This document shows positions 54,115 through 64,000 of a stretch of DNA of 64,000 nt, piece by piece; within the stretch, counting starts at the first letter, position 1; every line of letters starts with the position of its first letter. The DNA comes from Ochotona curzoniae (Eukaryota > Chordata > Mammalia > Lagomorpha > Ochotonidae): NCBI RefSeq assembly GCF_017591425.1, contig NW_024465777.1:2666001-2730000 (forward strand), written 5' to 3'. The position numbers were made by a program, and so were the translations under genes. A model generated the notes under the pieces. That model was not told where the DNA came from. It was given only the letters and a program-made list of their open reading frames with translations, and ran no database searches.

Positions 54115-54467
54115 CTGATTCTCATTTTATAATGGAGGCCCAGTGAGTGGTACAGCCTAGTCCCCACATGTACAACTGGGCTCCAAGTCCAGTCTGAGGA
54201 CCCAGGGGCCAGTGTCAGCAGAGGAAGGGCAGAGAAAGGGCAGAAGAACCACAGTGGCTCTCTTCGGGTGGGAAATTGTATGTGAGATGTTGCTGTCCAT
54301 TATATTTATTTGCATTATTTACATTTTGCTCATTTGAGCATGAGTTGCTTCCGTAATTAGAAGAAAAATTGTGATTTGACTTCAAATAGCACTGGCATAT
54401 TTACAAATAGAAGAGCTTTCCCTGTCTGCCTTTCATATAAACAAAATCTTTAAGAACAAAAAAGAAC
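54115..54467. other. Unassigned noncoding DNA
   Basis: AT-rich toward its right end; no repeat family recognised. Confidence 0.5.
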
Positions 54468-54784
54468 CGAGCTCAACACAATTGCTCAATGGCTAAATCC
54501 TCACCTTGTGAGCACTGGGGTCTCATATTGGCAATGGTTTGAGTCCCAGCGACTCCACTTCCCATGCAGCTCCCTGCTGTGGCCCGGGAAAGCAGTTCAG
54601 GACAGCCCAAGGCCTTGAGACCCTGCACTCGCATGGGAGACCCAGAAGAAGCTCCTGGCTCTTGGCTTTGGACTGGCAGTTGCAAATATCTGGGGAGTGA
54701 GCCAGTAGATGGAAGATCTTTCTGTCTCCTCTCTGTGTAAATCTAATTTGTCTTTCCAATAAAAATAAATACATCTTTAAAAAC
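54468..54784 (+). repeat. CSINE
   Basis: 'gagctcaacacaattgctca' (head) to 'tttccaataaaaataaatac'. Head-to-head with the minus-strand copy ending at 54114. Confidence 0.88.
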
Positions 54785-55914
54785 AAAAAAGAGAAAGGAA
54801 CTCCCAAAGCTGAAACCTCACCTGATGGAGGATCACATCAGACTGGTGACCACAAACCCCAATATGTGGGTTGCAGAACCACGACAGGGGAGCCCCAGCT
54901 TCAGCCAGTCCCTCTCAGGTCAATCCTAGCTCCAGGCTCCCATCATTCCACAAAGCCCTGACTTCCAAGGCCTGATGTTCCTCCACAATTCCAAGGTGGG
55001 CACCCAAATCTCATTGTGGGGAATCTTCAGCATGCGGGAAGCTTCTGACCACTGTATTCCAGAAGGGGTTAGGCAAAGGGAAGCCCCAAAGCAGGTGGCA
55101 GAGACTCGGTTCCCATGTAGCTGCCACCACCAGGGTGCTGATGGAGGAGGGATTTGTCTGGGGCGACTACAGAGGTGATTGTTCCTACAGAAATTGGGAA
55201 CTGTCCAAAGGACTGTTGGTGGAGAGGGGAGGAAGATGAGGAGGAGGACATGTGGTTGTGATCACTAGCTGCAAACATGACCAAGAGTTTGCATAGGCCA
55301 GAAGGGTCGAGCACATCATGGTCTTGAAGCTTCCGTCAGAGTTGCACATCCACACCAATGCTGCCCCTGGCTGGTTAAACAGCTCAAGGCTGTGCATGGG
55401 TGAAGGGCATGGCTAAGGGTTGTGAACCCAAGCCCTCTCTTGTTGTGCAGAGGGGTTTTTACCTCCTCTCAGAAGAACACACACAGCACATATTCTCAAG
55501 TTCACGGGCACTGCTGTTTTCGCATCTTAGGAGCTTATGTATTTTCAGGATTGATGGGATGCCACCATGGAGACCACCGAGCTTAAGGACTCTGAGTTGG
55601 GACAGTCCTGGATGTGTATCCTATTTCTGGCACTGCATGCTCCTGTGGCCTTGGGGCTCTGTCCTCTGGTTGTGAAGGAGGTAGATGGGCACAGGACAGT
55701 TAGGATCTCTGGTGAAGTTACCTTGAAGATGTTAATTGTGTTCCGAAAGACGGGGGTTTTCCTTATTCCCATACTTTTCCTGAAGAGAGGAGGGGACAAA
55801 GAGACAGAGTCAACAGAGCAATCCCTGTCCTTTACCAAGCAGACTGGCTCACTTTGGTCACTGTCAAAGAAGTGGCACCTCAGTTTATCTTCAGGATATG
55901 GGGGGAAGCCACCA
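54785..55914. other. Unassigned noncoding DNA
   Basis: No recognised repeat. The right part could belong to the U3 of the LTR that follows. Open frames up to 121 codons carry no domain. Confidence 0.5.
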
Positions 55915-56160
55915 GTCTCACCTTTTGTTTGAGAGCAAGGTGGGAGAAATTACATTAAGTTTTTTTTCTGCCCTTGGGGTGATTCCTGTGAACCCCCTGC
56001 CTGAGATGGCGCATAAAAGACCCCATCTCCAACATTTCCTCGGGTCTCTCCTACCTTGGAGTCCCCTCCTGTCATTCAGGCAGGAGCTCTGTTTCTCTCT
56101 TTCCTAAATAAAATCAGAGTTTGTCCGCATGAAAATTCTTGTTTTGTGTGAGACAAGAAA
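55915..56160 (+). mobile_element. ERV1-like LTR remnant
   Basis: A TATA-type 'gcataaaagacccc' near 56011 is followed by 'gggtctctcctaccttggag', a pyrimidine-rich 'ctctgtttctctctttccta' and the poly-A signal 'aataaa' at 56105-56110. Spacing of about 95 bases from TATA to AATAAA fits the U3-R boundary of a gammaretrovirus-type LTR. Neither end is clear and no internal viral gene is present. Confidence 0.55.
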
Positions 56161-56714
56161 CAAGATCGCTGCTGTGTTTTCATGCAGCAGTCTCCCTATA
56201 ACAACATCCTACCACAGTAGAACTACCTGCCTGCAGAGACATGCACAGGGGTCCTTAATCAAGGTGACCATAAGGGCTGCACAAACAGGCACTATTGTTT
56301 TGTATTACAACACAGCTAAACCACTCAGCTTTGCTAAGCACACTGGATTGTTTTGATTTAATGGCTGCTCTGTATTTTCATATATGTAGCTAGACAGCTG
56401 GATGGATGGATAGATGAAAGATGCAATAAGTGTACTTAGAAATTAGAAATTAGTGTATGGCTTAGCATGTAGTAGATGCTCAATGCAGGAGCCTGTTGTT
56501 AATTTGATGCATCTGGCTTCATATGCTGAGTGCTACCCAGGTGGGGCACATGGCTGGTGGGGGGATTGGCAGGGGACGCTGGCACTCACCAAGGGAAAGC
56601 AAGAATACAAACATGTGTGATGTTCACTGAGTCTATGTTAAGTGGATGCTGCAGGGAGATCTGGGCGGTGAATTCTTATTCTTAAATTTGCAACACAGAG
56701 AAATGGAGATATTT
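56161..56714. other. Unassigned noncoding DNA
   Basis: No repeat recognised apart from a short GGAT run near 56401-56412. Confidence 0.5.
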
Positions 56715-56738
56715 TTATTTTAAAAATATTTACTTCTT

Positions 56739-57061
56739 GGGCCCGGCGCGGTGGTGCAAGTGGTTAAGGTCCTCGCCTTGCACGCCCGGGATCCCATTGG
56801 GCCCCAGTTCTATCCCGGCAGCCCTGCTTCCCATCCAGCTCCCTGCCTGTGGCCCGGGAAAGCAGTAGAGGATGGCCCAAAGCTTTGGGACCCTGCACCC
56901 ACGTGGGAGACCAGGAAGAGGCTCCTGGCTTCGGATCGGCATAGTATCGGCCCGTTGCGCTCACTTGGGGAGTGAATCATCGGACGGAAGATCTTCCTCT
57001 CTATCTCTCCTCTCTGTATATCTGCCTTTCCAATAAAAAAATAATAAAAATAAATATTTTT
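56739..57061 (+). repeat. Youngest CSINE in the window, perfect 18-bp TSD
   Basis: Full length and CpG-rich, starting 'gggcccggcgcggtggtgca'. The A box 'tggtgcaagtgg' (56752-56763) matches the RNA polymerase III consensus; the B-box region is 'agttctatccc' (56806-56816). The TSD 'taaaaatatttacttctt' at 56721-56738 and 57062-57079 has no mismatch. It landed in the T-rich tail region of an older minus-strand SINE. Confidence 0.96.
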
Positions 57062-57079
57062 TAAAAATATTTACTTCTT

Positions 57080-57450
57080 ATTTGAAAAGCAGAGTTAAAA
57101 AGAGAGAGGGAGAGACAGAGATTGTCCATCCACTGGTTCATTCCCCCAAATGGCCACAATGGCCAGGGCTGCTTCAGACTGAAGCCAGGAGCCAGGAGCT
57201 TCTTTCAGGGCTCCACCATTGGTGTAGGGTACAAGTGCTTGGGCCATCTTCTATTGCTTTCCCACACAGGAGGTGGCCCAAATGGCCATGCATGGGGAAT
57301 GCCCGGATAAAGCTCTTGGTTTCTGCCAGGCTCAGCTCTGGCCACTGCTATCACCTGAGGTATGAAGCAATAATGGAAAGTTTTTCTCTCTCTCTCAAAC
57401 TGTAATTGTCTCTGCCTCTTGAACTGTAACTCTTTCAAACATATAAACAC
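57080..57450. repeat. Foldback CSINE chimera (reversed 3' half joined to forward 3' half)
   Basis: 57080-57262 reads minus strand from the tail ('atttgaaaagcagagttaaa') to mid-body ('cttgggccatcttctattgc'). 57270-57450 then reads plus strand from 'aggtggcccaaatggccatg' to 'aactctttcaaacatataaa'. Its tail start lies at 56715-56738, displaced by the young insertion. Confidence 0.7.
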
Positions 57451-57452
57451 AT

Positions 57453-57772
57453 TTTTTAAAGATTTATGTGTTTTTATTGGAAAGGCAAGTTTGCAGACAG
57501 GAGAGACAGAGATTTTCCATCTGCTGGTTCACTCCCCAGATGGCCAGAAAGGCTAGAGCTGAGCTGATCCAAAACAAGGAGCCAGCAGCCTCTTCCAGGT
57601 TCACCATGCAGGTGCAGGGTCCCAAGGCCTTAGGCTGTCCTCGACTGCTTGCCCAAGCCACAGGCAGGGAGCTGCACGGGAAGTGGAGCAGCTGGGACGT
57701 GAACCAGTGTCATATGAAATGCTGGTGCTTGCAGGCAGAGGATTAGCCAATTAAATCATTGTGCCAGCCCCA
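57453..57772 (-). repeat. CSINE
   Basis: 'tttttaaagatttatgtgtt' to 'atcattgtgccagccccag'. Tail abuts the forward arm of the chimera to its left. Confidence 0.9.
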
Positions 57773-58821
57773 GTATAAATACGTCTTTAATATTTAAAAA
57801 AAAAAACCCTCCTTCATAACAATATAGTATATCTTTCCTCATCCAATGGATCGGATGTCTCTAAGTTCATTTTGCATGTGAAGTCAGTGGCTCTGACAAC
57901 CAGGATGGGCTGAAGTCAAGGAGGCTGAGCTCAGCTTGCCCCAAAGTGTGTGCCATGGCAGATTACTGGTTTCACACCTCATTATGGGAATATGTGGGGA
58001 TGAGGGAGACACAATCACGGTCATCTCAATTTGGGAAATCCTGGGTGAAAGAGGTTACCCAACTGTCCACTCTCCCTAGAGGCTCCACTGAGGGGACCTT
58101 GCCGTGCTAACAAGAGACTCAAAGTTAAGCCTTTGCCAATCCTTGCCCCGGATCTTTGCTTGGAGCACCTTGTGTTCCTTGCAGCGCTTTGCTGGATTCA
58201 CTGGGGAGACTAGAAAGAATTCAAAAGTGGTCAGTGATGGGACAGGGACACAATGCCACAGCCCTTTTAGCTCCTCAGCCATTATACATACAAACCCCAT
58301 CATCAGACCCAGGAGTTAGGATGCTAGCTGCTCGGGGAGGGGCCAAGAGCCTGAAAGAGGGAACTCCTTCCTCAGCAAGGCACAGTGGTGGGGAAGCAGG
58401 TGGCCTGTACTAAGGTTCAAAGTTGCACAGAAGTAGGATAAGATGTAAATAAATACCTAGCTAGAAGAGGACTGTGCTCAGGGCTGGCCTGCAGTGGGAC
58501 AGGCTATAACCCCGAACTCCCACGGGAACTTTAACTTCAGGTAGTAGCTGGCAGTACACCTGATGGACTACAGGAACAAAGGCTTGTTCCTGACCCCAGG
58601 CTGTAATAGGGTACTCGGTCATTCGGTCACTATCTGTGCCTGGAGTCTGCCCCTTTCCTGCAGACTGGAGCAGGAGGAGAGCAGAGCTCTGCTCCCCTCA
58701 CTGCTTCACTTTGCCCAACTCACCGCACTCAATGTTTCTGTCTCTCCCAAGCCTCAAGCCTTGAGTTGGTTTGCTTAAGGTGGAAGTCATCACTGCAGTT
58801 GAGGTGCTAAGAGTCTCTGAG
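57773..58821. other. Unassigned noncoding DNA
   Basis: About 1 kb, no repeat recognised, no exon. Open frames up to 85 codons lack domains. Confidence 0.5.
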
Positions 58822-58920
58822 TAGCAAGGGACTTGGGTTCAAATCCCAGCTCCGCGACTTAAGCTGGTTGCTTTTACTTCCCTGAGCCTCTCCTTTCCCT
58901 CTCTCCCCCACAGTGCCACC
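58822..58920 (+). repeat. MIR fragment
   Basis: 'cttgggttcaaatcccagct' then 'ccgcgacttaagctggttgc' and 'ttacttccctgagcctctcc' match the MIR 5' half and core. Confidence 0.8.
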
Positions 58921-59279
58921 AGTAATTTCAACAGCAGCAAGATGATGGGCATAAAGCACAAGACATGGTGTGGGGCACTGGGGATGCAGGAGAAGGTACT
59001 TAAGCTTGGGCAGGCAGCGCTACAGGCAACTCCAATGGCTGTGGTCTCTACAAAGGGAAATTTGTTAGGTTAAAATAGGAAAGTGACTTTTACTATAGGG
59101 GGTAAAAACTGGTAGAACAAGTTGAAACCTATTATTGTTTATTTTCTGTAAATGCCACCCCAGCCATCTCCCTCAGGGTTCAAGCAGGGCGTAAGAATAA
59201 CTCAGCAGGACTCTATGCTGACCCTGTAGGAGCCATCCCTTCCGCCCCTACCCCTCCAGGGATGTGGATCCCTGCTGGA
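58921..59279. other. Unassigned noncoding DNA
   Basis: 58955-58970 may continue the MIR. Nothing else recognised. Confidence 0.45.
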
Positions 59280-59700
59280 TGTAACATAGCCACCTGGTGG
59301 GACAGGAGGGGGTAGTTGGCAAAGGTCACTAGGTTGCCCCCAAAGAAGGGTTCTATTCGTAGGTGGGGCTCATTTTATGACTGACTGGAACATCCCCCGC
59401 TCTGGGGAAACACACCTCCCTGGTCATAAACCAATCGCATTCTGGAAGTGCCGGGAAGTCTCTCCCTAGGACCTTGCCGCAGGTAGGGAATCCCCAGGTG
59501 TGCTGCAGGGGGTCAGCTGGTGCCTGGGGCCTGCTCTTTTTGTTTTCTAGTCTCGTGCCTTCCTGAGCCCTGGTTTCACAGTGCTCATTGTAAACTCTTT
59601 ACCTGGCTGAAAAGGTTCTGTCTGGAAGCTACTGAATGCGATTCCTTTCGAAGCTGGTGTCAAGACCCTGGGGTTTATGAAATATGACCTTGGCAAATCA
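59280..59700 (+). mobile_element. Possible ERV LTR remnant
   Basis: 'tcattttatgactgactgga', a CCAAT-bearing 'cataaaccaatcgcattctg', then 'gtcagctggtgcctggggcc', 'tttttgttttctagtctcgt' and 'ctggctgaaaaggttctgtc' give a U3-R-like order. No TATA or intact AATAAA is obvious and the ends are undefined. Confidence 0.4.
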
Positions 59701-59783
59701 AGGTATTTGGTGCTAATTCTTTGTTCCTTATCCTTCCTTTCTATCCTCCTCAGCTTCTTTTCTCTTTAGTTTTGGGGGGTGTA

Positions 59784-59801
59784 TGTGTGTGTGTGTGTGT
59801 G
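59784..59801. repeat. Short (TG)n run
   Basis: Nine TG units preceded by a G6 run. Confidence 0.85.
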
Positions 59802-59814
59802 TTTGTGTTCAATG

Positions 59815-59975
59815 TTGCTGCAAGGTCCCAGACAGCTAGAAAGAACTTGAATGACCTTCAGTGCCTTTCACAGTGGAAGAAACTGACTCAGAGAAAGGCA
59901 GTGACTTACCTAAGGCCAACATGGCAAGGCTGGAACTCAAACCTTGACCTCTAGTCCAGTGCTCTCTCAAACTGC
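59815..59975 (-). repeat. MIR fragment
   Basis: 'aagaaactgactcagagaaa', 'gcagtgacttacctaaggcc' and 'ggctggaactcaaaccttga' are reversed-MIR landmarks. Confidence 0.75.
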
Positions 59976-60004
59976 GTGACCCTAATACTGGTGATAGCTT
60001 GGCC

Positions 60005-60420
60005 AGAGCTGTATTAGGTACTTCCCACGCATTTAATCCTGGTAACCATCCTAGGAAATTGCCTTATCAGCATTCTTTTAAAAAGATTTATTTATTTTTA
60101 TTGAAAAGTCAGATATACAGAGAGATAGAGAGGAAGATCTTTCGTCCGATGATTCACTCCCCAAGTGACTGCAATGGCTGGTGCTGCGCCCATCCGAAGC
60201 CAGGAGCCAGGAACTTCCTCCAGGTCTCCCACGCGGGTGCAGGGTCCCTAGGCTTTGGGCTGTCCTTGACTGCTTTCCCAGGCCACAAGCAGGGAGCTGT
60301 ATAGGAAGTGGAGCTGCCGGAATTAGAACCGGCGCCCATATGGGATCCTGGCGCATTCAAGGTGAGGACTTTAGCCACTAGGCCACCACTATTTCCATTT
60401 TACAGATGAAAAAATAGACT
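60005..60420 (-). repeat. MIR fragment split by a SINE
   Basis: 'gagctgtattaggtacttcc' and 'gcatttaatcctggtaacca' before the SINE join 'ccattttacagatgaaaaaa' (60395-60416) after it, restoring the reversed-MIR order. Confidence 0.75.
60078..60392 (-). repeat. CSINE, young-type, inserted in MIR
   Basis: 'ttaaaaagatttatttattt' and 'cagatatacagagagataga', 'tcgtccgatgattcactccc', ending 'tagccactaggccacca'. Carries the young 'ttcgtccgatgattc' variant (forward: gaatcatcggacgaa). Confidence 0.92.
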
Positions 60421-60715
60421 CAAGGACAGGTATTGTGGCATAGCTAGTTAAGCCACCACTTGGGATGCCTACATCCCATATCAGAGCATCCGGTTCAAGT
60501 CCTGGCTATTTCTGATTCAGTTTCCTGCTAATGTGCCTTGGAGGTGGCAGACAATGGCTCAGGGAATTGGGAGTCATGGGTGGAGTTCCTGGCTCCTGGT
60601 TTCAACCTAGCCCAGACCTGGTTATTGTTGTCACCAGCATTTAAAGAGTAAACTAGCAAGGGAAGATTTCTCTCTCCCTGTCACTCTGCGTTTTGAATAA
60701 ACAACCTTTAAAAAG
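60421..60715 (+). repeat. CSINE, older subfamily
   Basis: 'caaggacaggtattgtggca' (head) with 'cggttcaagtcctggctatt', ending 'gttttgaataaacaaccttt'. Confidence 0.85.
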
Positions 60716-60784
60716 ACTTTAAGGAGGAAGGGAGGGAGAGAGACTCACAGAAGCAAAATGAAGATCTCAGAGTCAGAACTAACA

Positions 60785-60938
60785 GGAGGCTGAATCATGT
60801 TTCCAGTTCGAATCCGCTGGCTGGAGCTCTGGGCTCCCGGCTCCGTCCTGAAGCAGCCCCGGCTGTTGTGGCCATTTGGGGAGTGAGCCAGTGGATGAAG
60901 ATCTCGCTTTCAAATAAATAACATCTTCAAACAAACAA
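60785..60938 (+). repeat. CSINE with internal deletion
   Basis: 'ttccagttcgaatccgctgg' (B-box region) runs almost directly into 'gctcccggctccgtcctgaa' and 'ttggggagtgagccagtgga', with tail 'tttcaaataaataacatctt'. Confidence 0.78.
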
Positions 60939-61593
60939 ACAAAAAATCCAGTTGTAGGTCTGTACTAAAACCTGGAATTTGTAATAGTTTTGGCTTATCC
61001 AATGTCTGAGAAATCTCTATGTTGGAGCGTTAGCTCTCAGACCTACCAGATCACATCCTGGGCTTCAGGGAGAATGCACGTTCCAGCTAGCCAGTGGCAG
61101 GAGGTGGAGCACAGGTGCACCAGCTGGTGCCATCCACACGGGGCTGTGTCTGGGCTGTCACTTGAACGCCAGGGCAGCCAAATGAAACACCCATGATTCC
61201 ATACTGGGTCATCAGGCAAGTGAGAGATCACTGGGAATTTTGAAATGTGGCCAGAGCCACAGGACAAAGAGGCAAGTCACTGTCGCCTGCCTCCCTAGGC
61301 CCTTATCCTTGGGGAAGATACCGGGGTCATCCTGGGGGTGGGAAGTGGCCGTGCTTGTTATGAAAGTGCTGACGGCTGAGGCTGCGGGAAGCATCCCCAG
61401 GGACAGTTGCCATGGCATGACTCAGATTTCTGAGGAGGCTAAGCAGACAGCAACAGTTACACTACCATCCGCTGAGGCAGGGAACATGGTGACTAACCCC
61501 CACCATTGGGCACATGTGCCCCGGGCTAAGAGTGAAGGACGAGACGACGAATCCACTGTCTCCCTGGGATGGCAAGATCTGTCCAATCCTAGA
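60939..61593. other. Unassigned noncoding DNA
   Basis: No repeat recognised. A 121-codon plus-strand frame (61240-61605) has no domain and no splice support. Confidence 0.5.
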
Positions 61594-61800
61594 ACAAAAC
61601 AATAGCTGACATTTACCAGGGCTGTACCACACCGTACCAGAGTGGCACTCAGTGTCTTACTTGAGTTATCTCAACTTGCAAAACAAAGTAGGAGCTATGC
61701 CCACTTTACAGATGAAGCAACTGATGTCCAGAGAAGCCACACAGTGGCAGTGAGAGCCAGGATTTGAACTCCGGTGGCACGCCTTCAGAGTCTTGGCTCT
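61594..61800 (-). repeat. MIR, nearly full length
   Basis: 'gctgacatttaccagggctg', 'gagttatctcaacttgcaaa', 'gcccactttacagatgaagc', 'acagtggcagtgagagccag' and 'gatttgaactccggtggcac' give an almost complete reversed MIR. Confidence 0.85.
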
Positions 61801-62104
61801 CGACCTGTGCGTGCGCACACAAGGGGGCTGGTGGTCTGCCATGATCTCCCCATTACCTGGAAGGTGAGCTTAGAGCCTTCTTTTGAACATCTCCAACATA
61901 GGAATCTGTAAGATTTGCTGGCAGATTTGCAAAAGTCCAGTTGCAGATGGAGGCAAGGCTCTGCAGAGCAGAAGGCTTCCTCCAGGGTCTCCTTGGCTTC
62001 TGTCTGCGCCCAGGAATGGGCTGACCTCACCGCTTTCTCTCCAGCCTGCAGGACGGATGCTCCCTGACCAAGTCCTCACCACGCTGCTTGACTGATGGCT
62101 CACA
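61801..62104. other. Unassigned noncoding DNA
   Basis: No repeat or exon recognised. Confidence 0.5.
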
Positions 62105-62265
62105 GAGGTGACATAAAGTGGTAATTTAGTTCCTGAGTCAAACAGTCGGGTTTCAAAACCCAGCCTGATTACCATGAAGCTGCCTGACCTGACCCAGCTC
62201 CATGGCCTCTCAAAGTCTCTGTTTCCACGTCTGTTCTTCAGTCATAAGAACTGAGTGAAACAGGA
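62105..62265 (+). repeat. MIR fragment
   Basis: 'agtcgggtttcaaaacccag' then 'ctgattaccatgaagctgcc' and 'ggcctctcaaagtctctgtt' follow the MIR plus-strand order, diverged. Confidence 0.65.
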
Positions 62266-63499
62266 CAGAGCAAAAATGAACCATGACTGTAATTTCTAAT
62301 GATTAAATCAATCCCATTATCCACTGAATGAATACAGATAGCTACATCTTGAAGTGGAAGACTGCACAGCAATTGAGGAACAGAAGGTAAACGTGGATAC
62401 AAACACCCAGATGGATCCAGCAGGGGAAGGCAAACGGACTGCACGGCAGCTGCCTGGGCAGGGGGCATGACCTGTCCAGAGCAGAAGCCACGCACAGAGA
62501 CAGGCAAGGGTGTTGAGAAAGAAACCAAGACGCCTGACCTTGGCTTACCACATCATTCTTACGATCCTCCAAGCCAGTTTCCAAGTCCTTCCCCACTGCT
62601 GGACTAATCTGGACCACAACCTGCCTTGGGAAGCCAGTTGAGAACTCAGTTTACCCAAAAGCTCAAAGCCTAGAGGTAACCAAAGGTGAACACTTAACCT
62701 CTGACCCATGACCTTCACTTTCCTGGGGTGGAGAAGGGCCCAGAGGGGCCCTAGCAAAACACTCCTTCCTCTAACTTTGTCTTGGTGAGATCAGATCTAG
62801 ATGAACATCAAGATCACCTTGGGAAGGACATGTGGGCCCTTATGGATTAGTGGTCACTCTGAGGACCTCTCTGAGCGCAGGACAGGCCCCATCTCCACCC
62901 CAACTTCAGAAGACTCCTGATTCCTGAATCTGCAGGACACTTCGAGCTTGACCTTGGCCATTTTCCCCCAGTAGTTTTTCTAGAAAAACCCTCACCTCCA
63001 GCTTTTAGAGCCCCCAGGTTGACCTCTTACCAGAGTAGGGAATACAGTCTCCATGTATTGTAGTAGTGGTGGGGAGGACTGTTGGTATTTCCCAATTCTT
63101 GCTCTTTTATTTGGAGGTGGGCAATGTCATGTTAATAGCTCTTTTTAAGATGCACGCTGCTGATGGGCCCTGCTGATAGTGCTTGGGCTGGGGAGCCTGA
63201 GACACAGCTCCTTTGAAGGAGTGGTCCTCTGGGGAGCTGCCCCAGGGATCCAGTCAGCTGACTCTATTCTTCCCAGGGGACCACCGCCTTCCAGCAGGAG
63301 GCTGTGCTCTACCGGGCCCCTCACCTAGCTGCCTCCAGCTGGAGCCGAAAGATTCTCTGTGCAGCAGGTAACAGAGGGAATAATATTGATAGGTAAGAAA
63401 AAGGAAATTCAAACCACCTGATCCCATTATCCTTGAACCTACCCTAGTGAGTACCTATTCTGTCCTTTTCCTCATCATACAGGTAGAGCCACTGACAGA
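62266..63499. other. Unassigned noncoding DNA
   Basis: About 1.2 kb. 62284-62345 is AT-rich with homeodomain-type 'taatgattaaatcaatccc'. No recognised repeat or exon. Confidence 0.45.
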
Positions 63500-63605
63500 C
63501 TTTGAAAGCAGGGAGTCAGACTCAGATTCAAGACTCAGAGGCTCCGGAAAAACCTAGCACAAGTTGTTAACCATCTTGGATCTCACTTTACCCATTAGGG
63601 AAATC
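63500..63605 (+). repeat. MIR fragment
   Basis: 'gactttgaaagcagggagtc', 'agactcagattcaagactca', 'caagttgttaaccatcttgg' and 'atctcactttacccattagg' match MIR in order. Confidence 0.7.
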
Positions 63606-63664
63606 AGGGTATGAAGGAACAGCAAAAGATTCATAGAAAATAAGTTCCTTTGACTTGCATGCAT

Positions 63665-63744
63665 GTATAGGGTCTCTAAAAACTTCATAGAAAATGTGTG
63701 ATCAAAGTTTTTAATATCAAAATTACACTCAAGGAAATTTATCG
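63665..63744 (+). mobile_element. Mariner-like transposon end fragment
   Basis: 'agggtctctaaaaacttcat' followed by 'agaaaatgtgtgatc' matches the terminal sequence of the family at 20052 and 42092. Interrupted by the SINE that follows. Confidence 0.45.
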
Positions 63745-64000
63745 TTTTTTAAATAAAGATTTAGTATTATTGGAAAGGCAGATTTAAAGAGAAAAGGAGA
63801 GACAGAGAGTAAGATCTTCCATCTGCTGGGTCAGATGGAACCCCAAATGACTGCAATGGTCAGAGCCAGGCTAATCTGAAGACAGGAGCCAGGAGCTTCT
63901 TCCAGGTCTCCCATATGGGTACAGGGACCCAAGGACCCAGGCCACCCTCCTCTGCTCCCTCTCAGGTTATTAAGCAGGGAGCTGGATCAGAAGAGGAGCA
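63745..64000 (-). repeat. CSINE, cut by the window end
   Basis: 'cgttttttaaataaagattt' (reversed tail) to 'gagctggatcagaagaggag'; the reversed head lies beyond the window. Confidence 0.88.

Noticed and set aside
56739..56820. tRNA-like sequence with A and B boxes
   Set aside because: It is the head of a tRNA-derived SINE, not a cloverleaf-forming tRNA gene; the same holds for the other CSINE heads.
60990..61605. Overlapping 68- and 121-codon frames as a possible small gene
   Set aside because: No domain, poor start contexts and no splice or promoter support; the end runs into a MIR relic.

Overview
This is a gene-poor, repeat-rich stretch of a mammalian nuclear genome. The diagnostic sequences are roughly fifty copies of the tRNA-derived lagomorph C-repeat SINE (CSINE). 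Each has a tRNA-like head with A and B boxes, a body reading 'catccagctccctgc...gcctgggaaagcag...gaccctgcacc...gggagacc', a 'tggggagtgaacca' block, a pyrimidine tract and an 'aataaaaataaat' tail. The youngest copies (12977-13302, 25800-26133, 56739-57061) carry variants such as 'catcggacggaagatc' and 'ctgtatatctgcctttcc', which I associate with pika (Ochotona) rather than rabbit. Lagomorph is close to certain; Ochotona is likely but rests on remembered subfamily differences.

No protein-coding gene can be supported. The open frames are short, overlap on both strands, lie in SINEs, L2 or simple repeats, or lack any recognisable domain. The window is intergenic or intronic. One 152-bp segment with good splice-like borders (15471-15622, minus strand) and one TATA/MEF2-type promoter-like segment (about 10876-11112, plus strand) are the only places where a gene part is worth testing.

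Layout. 0-12 kb: mostly unassigned GC-moderate DNA with ancient MIR pieces, a 15-bp-TSD L1 3' end fragment at 4.0-4.5 kb, two long (CA/TG)n arrays, a same-strand run of three SINEs at 8.1-9.4 kb, and the promoter-like block near 11 kb. 12-27 kb: an old L1M 3' end, dense SINEs including a three-copy run at 20.5-21.4 kb, mariner-like non-autonomous transposon pieces, a degenerate MaLR LTR cluster at 23.3-24.0 kb, and a second L1 3' end at 26.6-27.3 kb. 27-39 kb: MIR and L2 relics, a (GGAT)n array at 29.1-29.3 kb, a solo ERV LTR at about 34.65-35.15 kb, an L1M 3' end split by two SINEs, and four SINEs in a row at 37.9-39.2 kb. 39-52 kb: mainly unassigned GC-rich DNA with MIR, L2, two (CA)n arrays and inverted SINE pairs. 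52-64 kb: four minus-strand SINEs in a row at 52.7-54.1 kb, two further LTR-like remnants, the youngest SINE (perfect 18-bp TSD) and nested or foldback SINE structures.

The most informative content is structural: nested insertions with visible target-site duplications, several tail-to-tail inverted SINE pairs, and three foldback SINE chimeras. No novel protein-based system is visible. All repeat-family names come from reading sequence against remembered consensus features, not from a database search.
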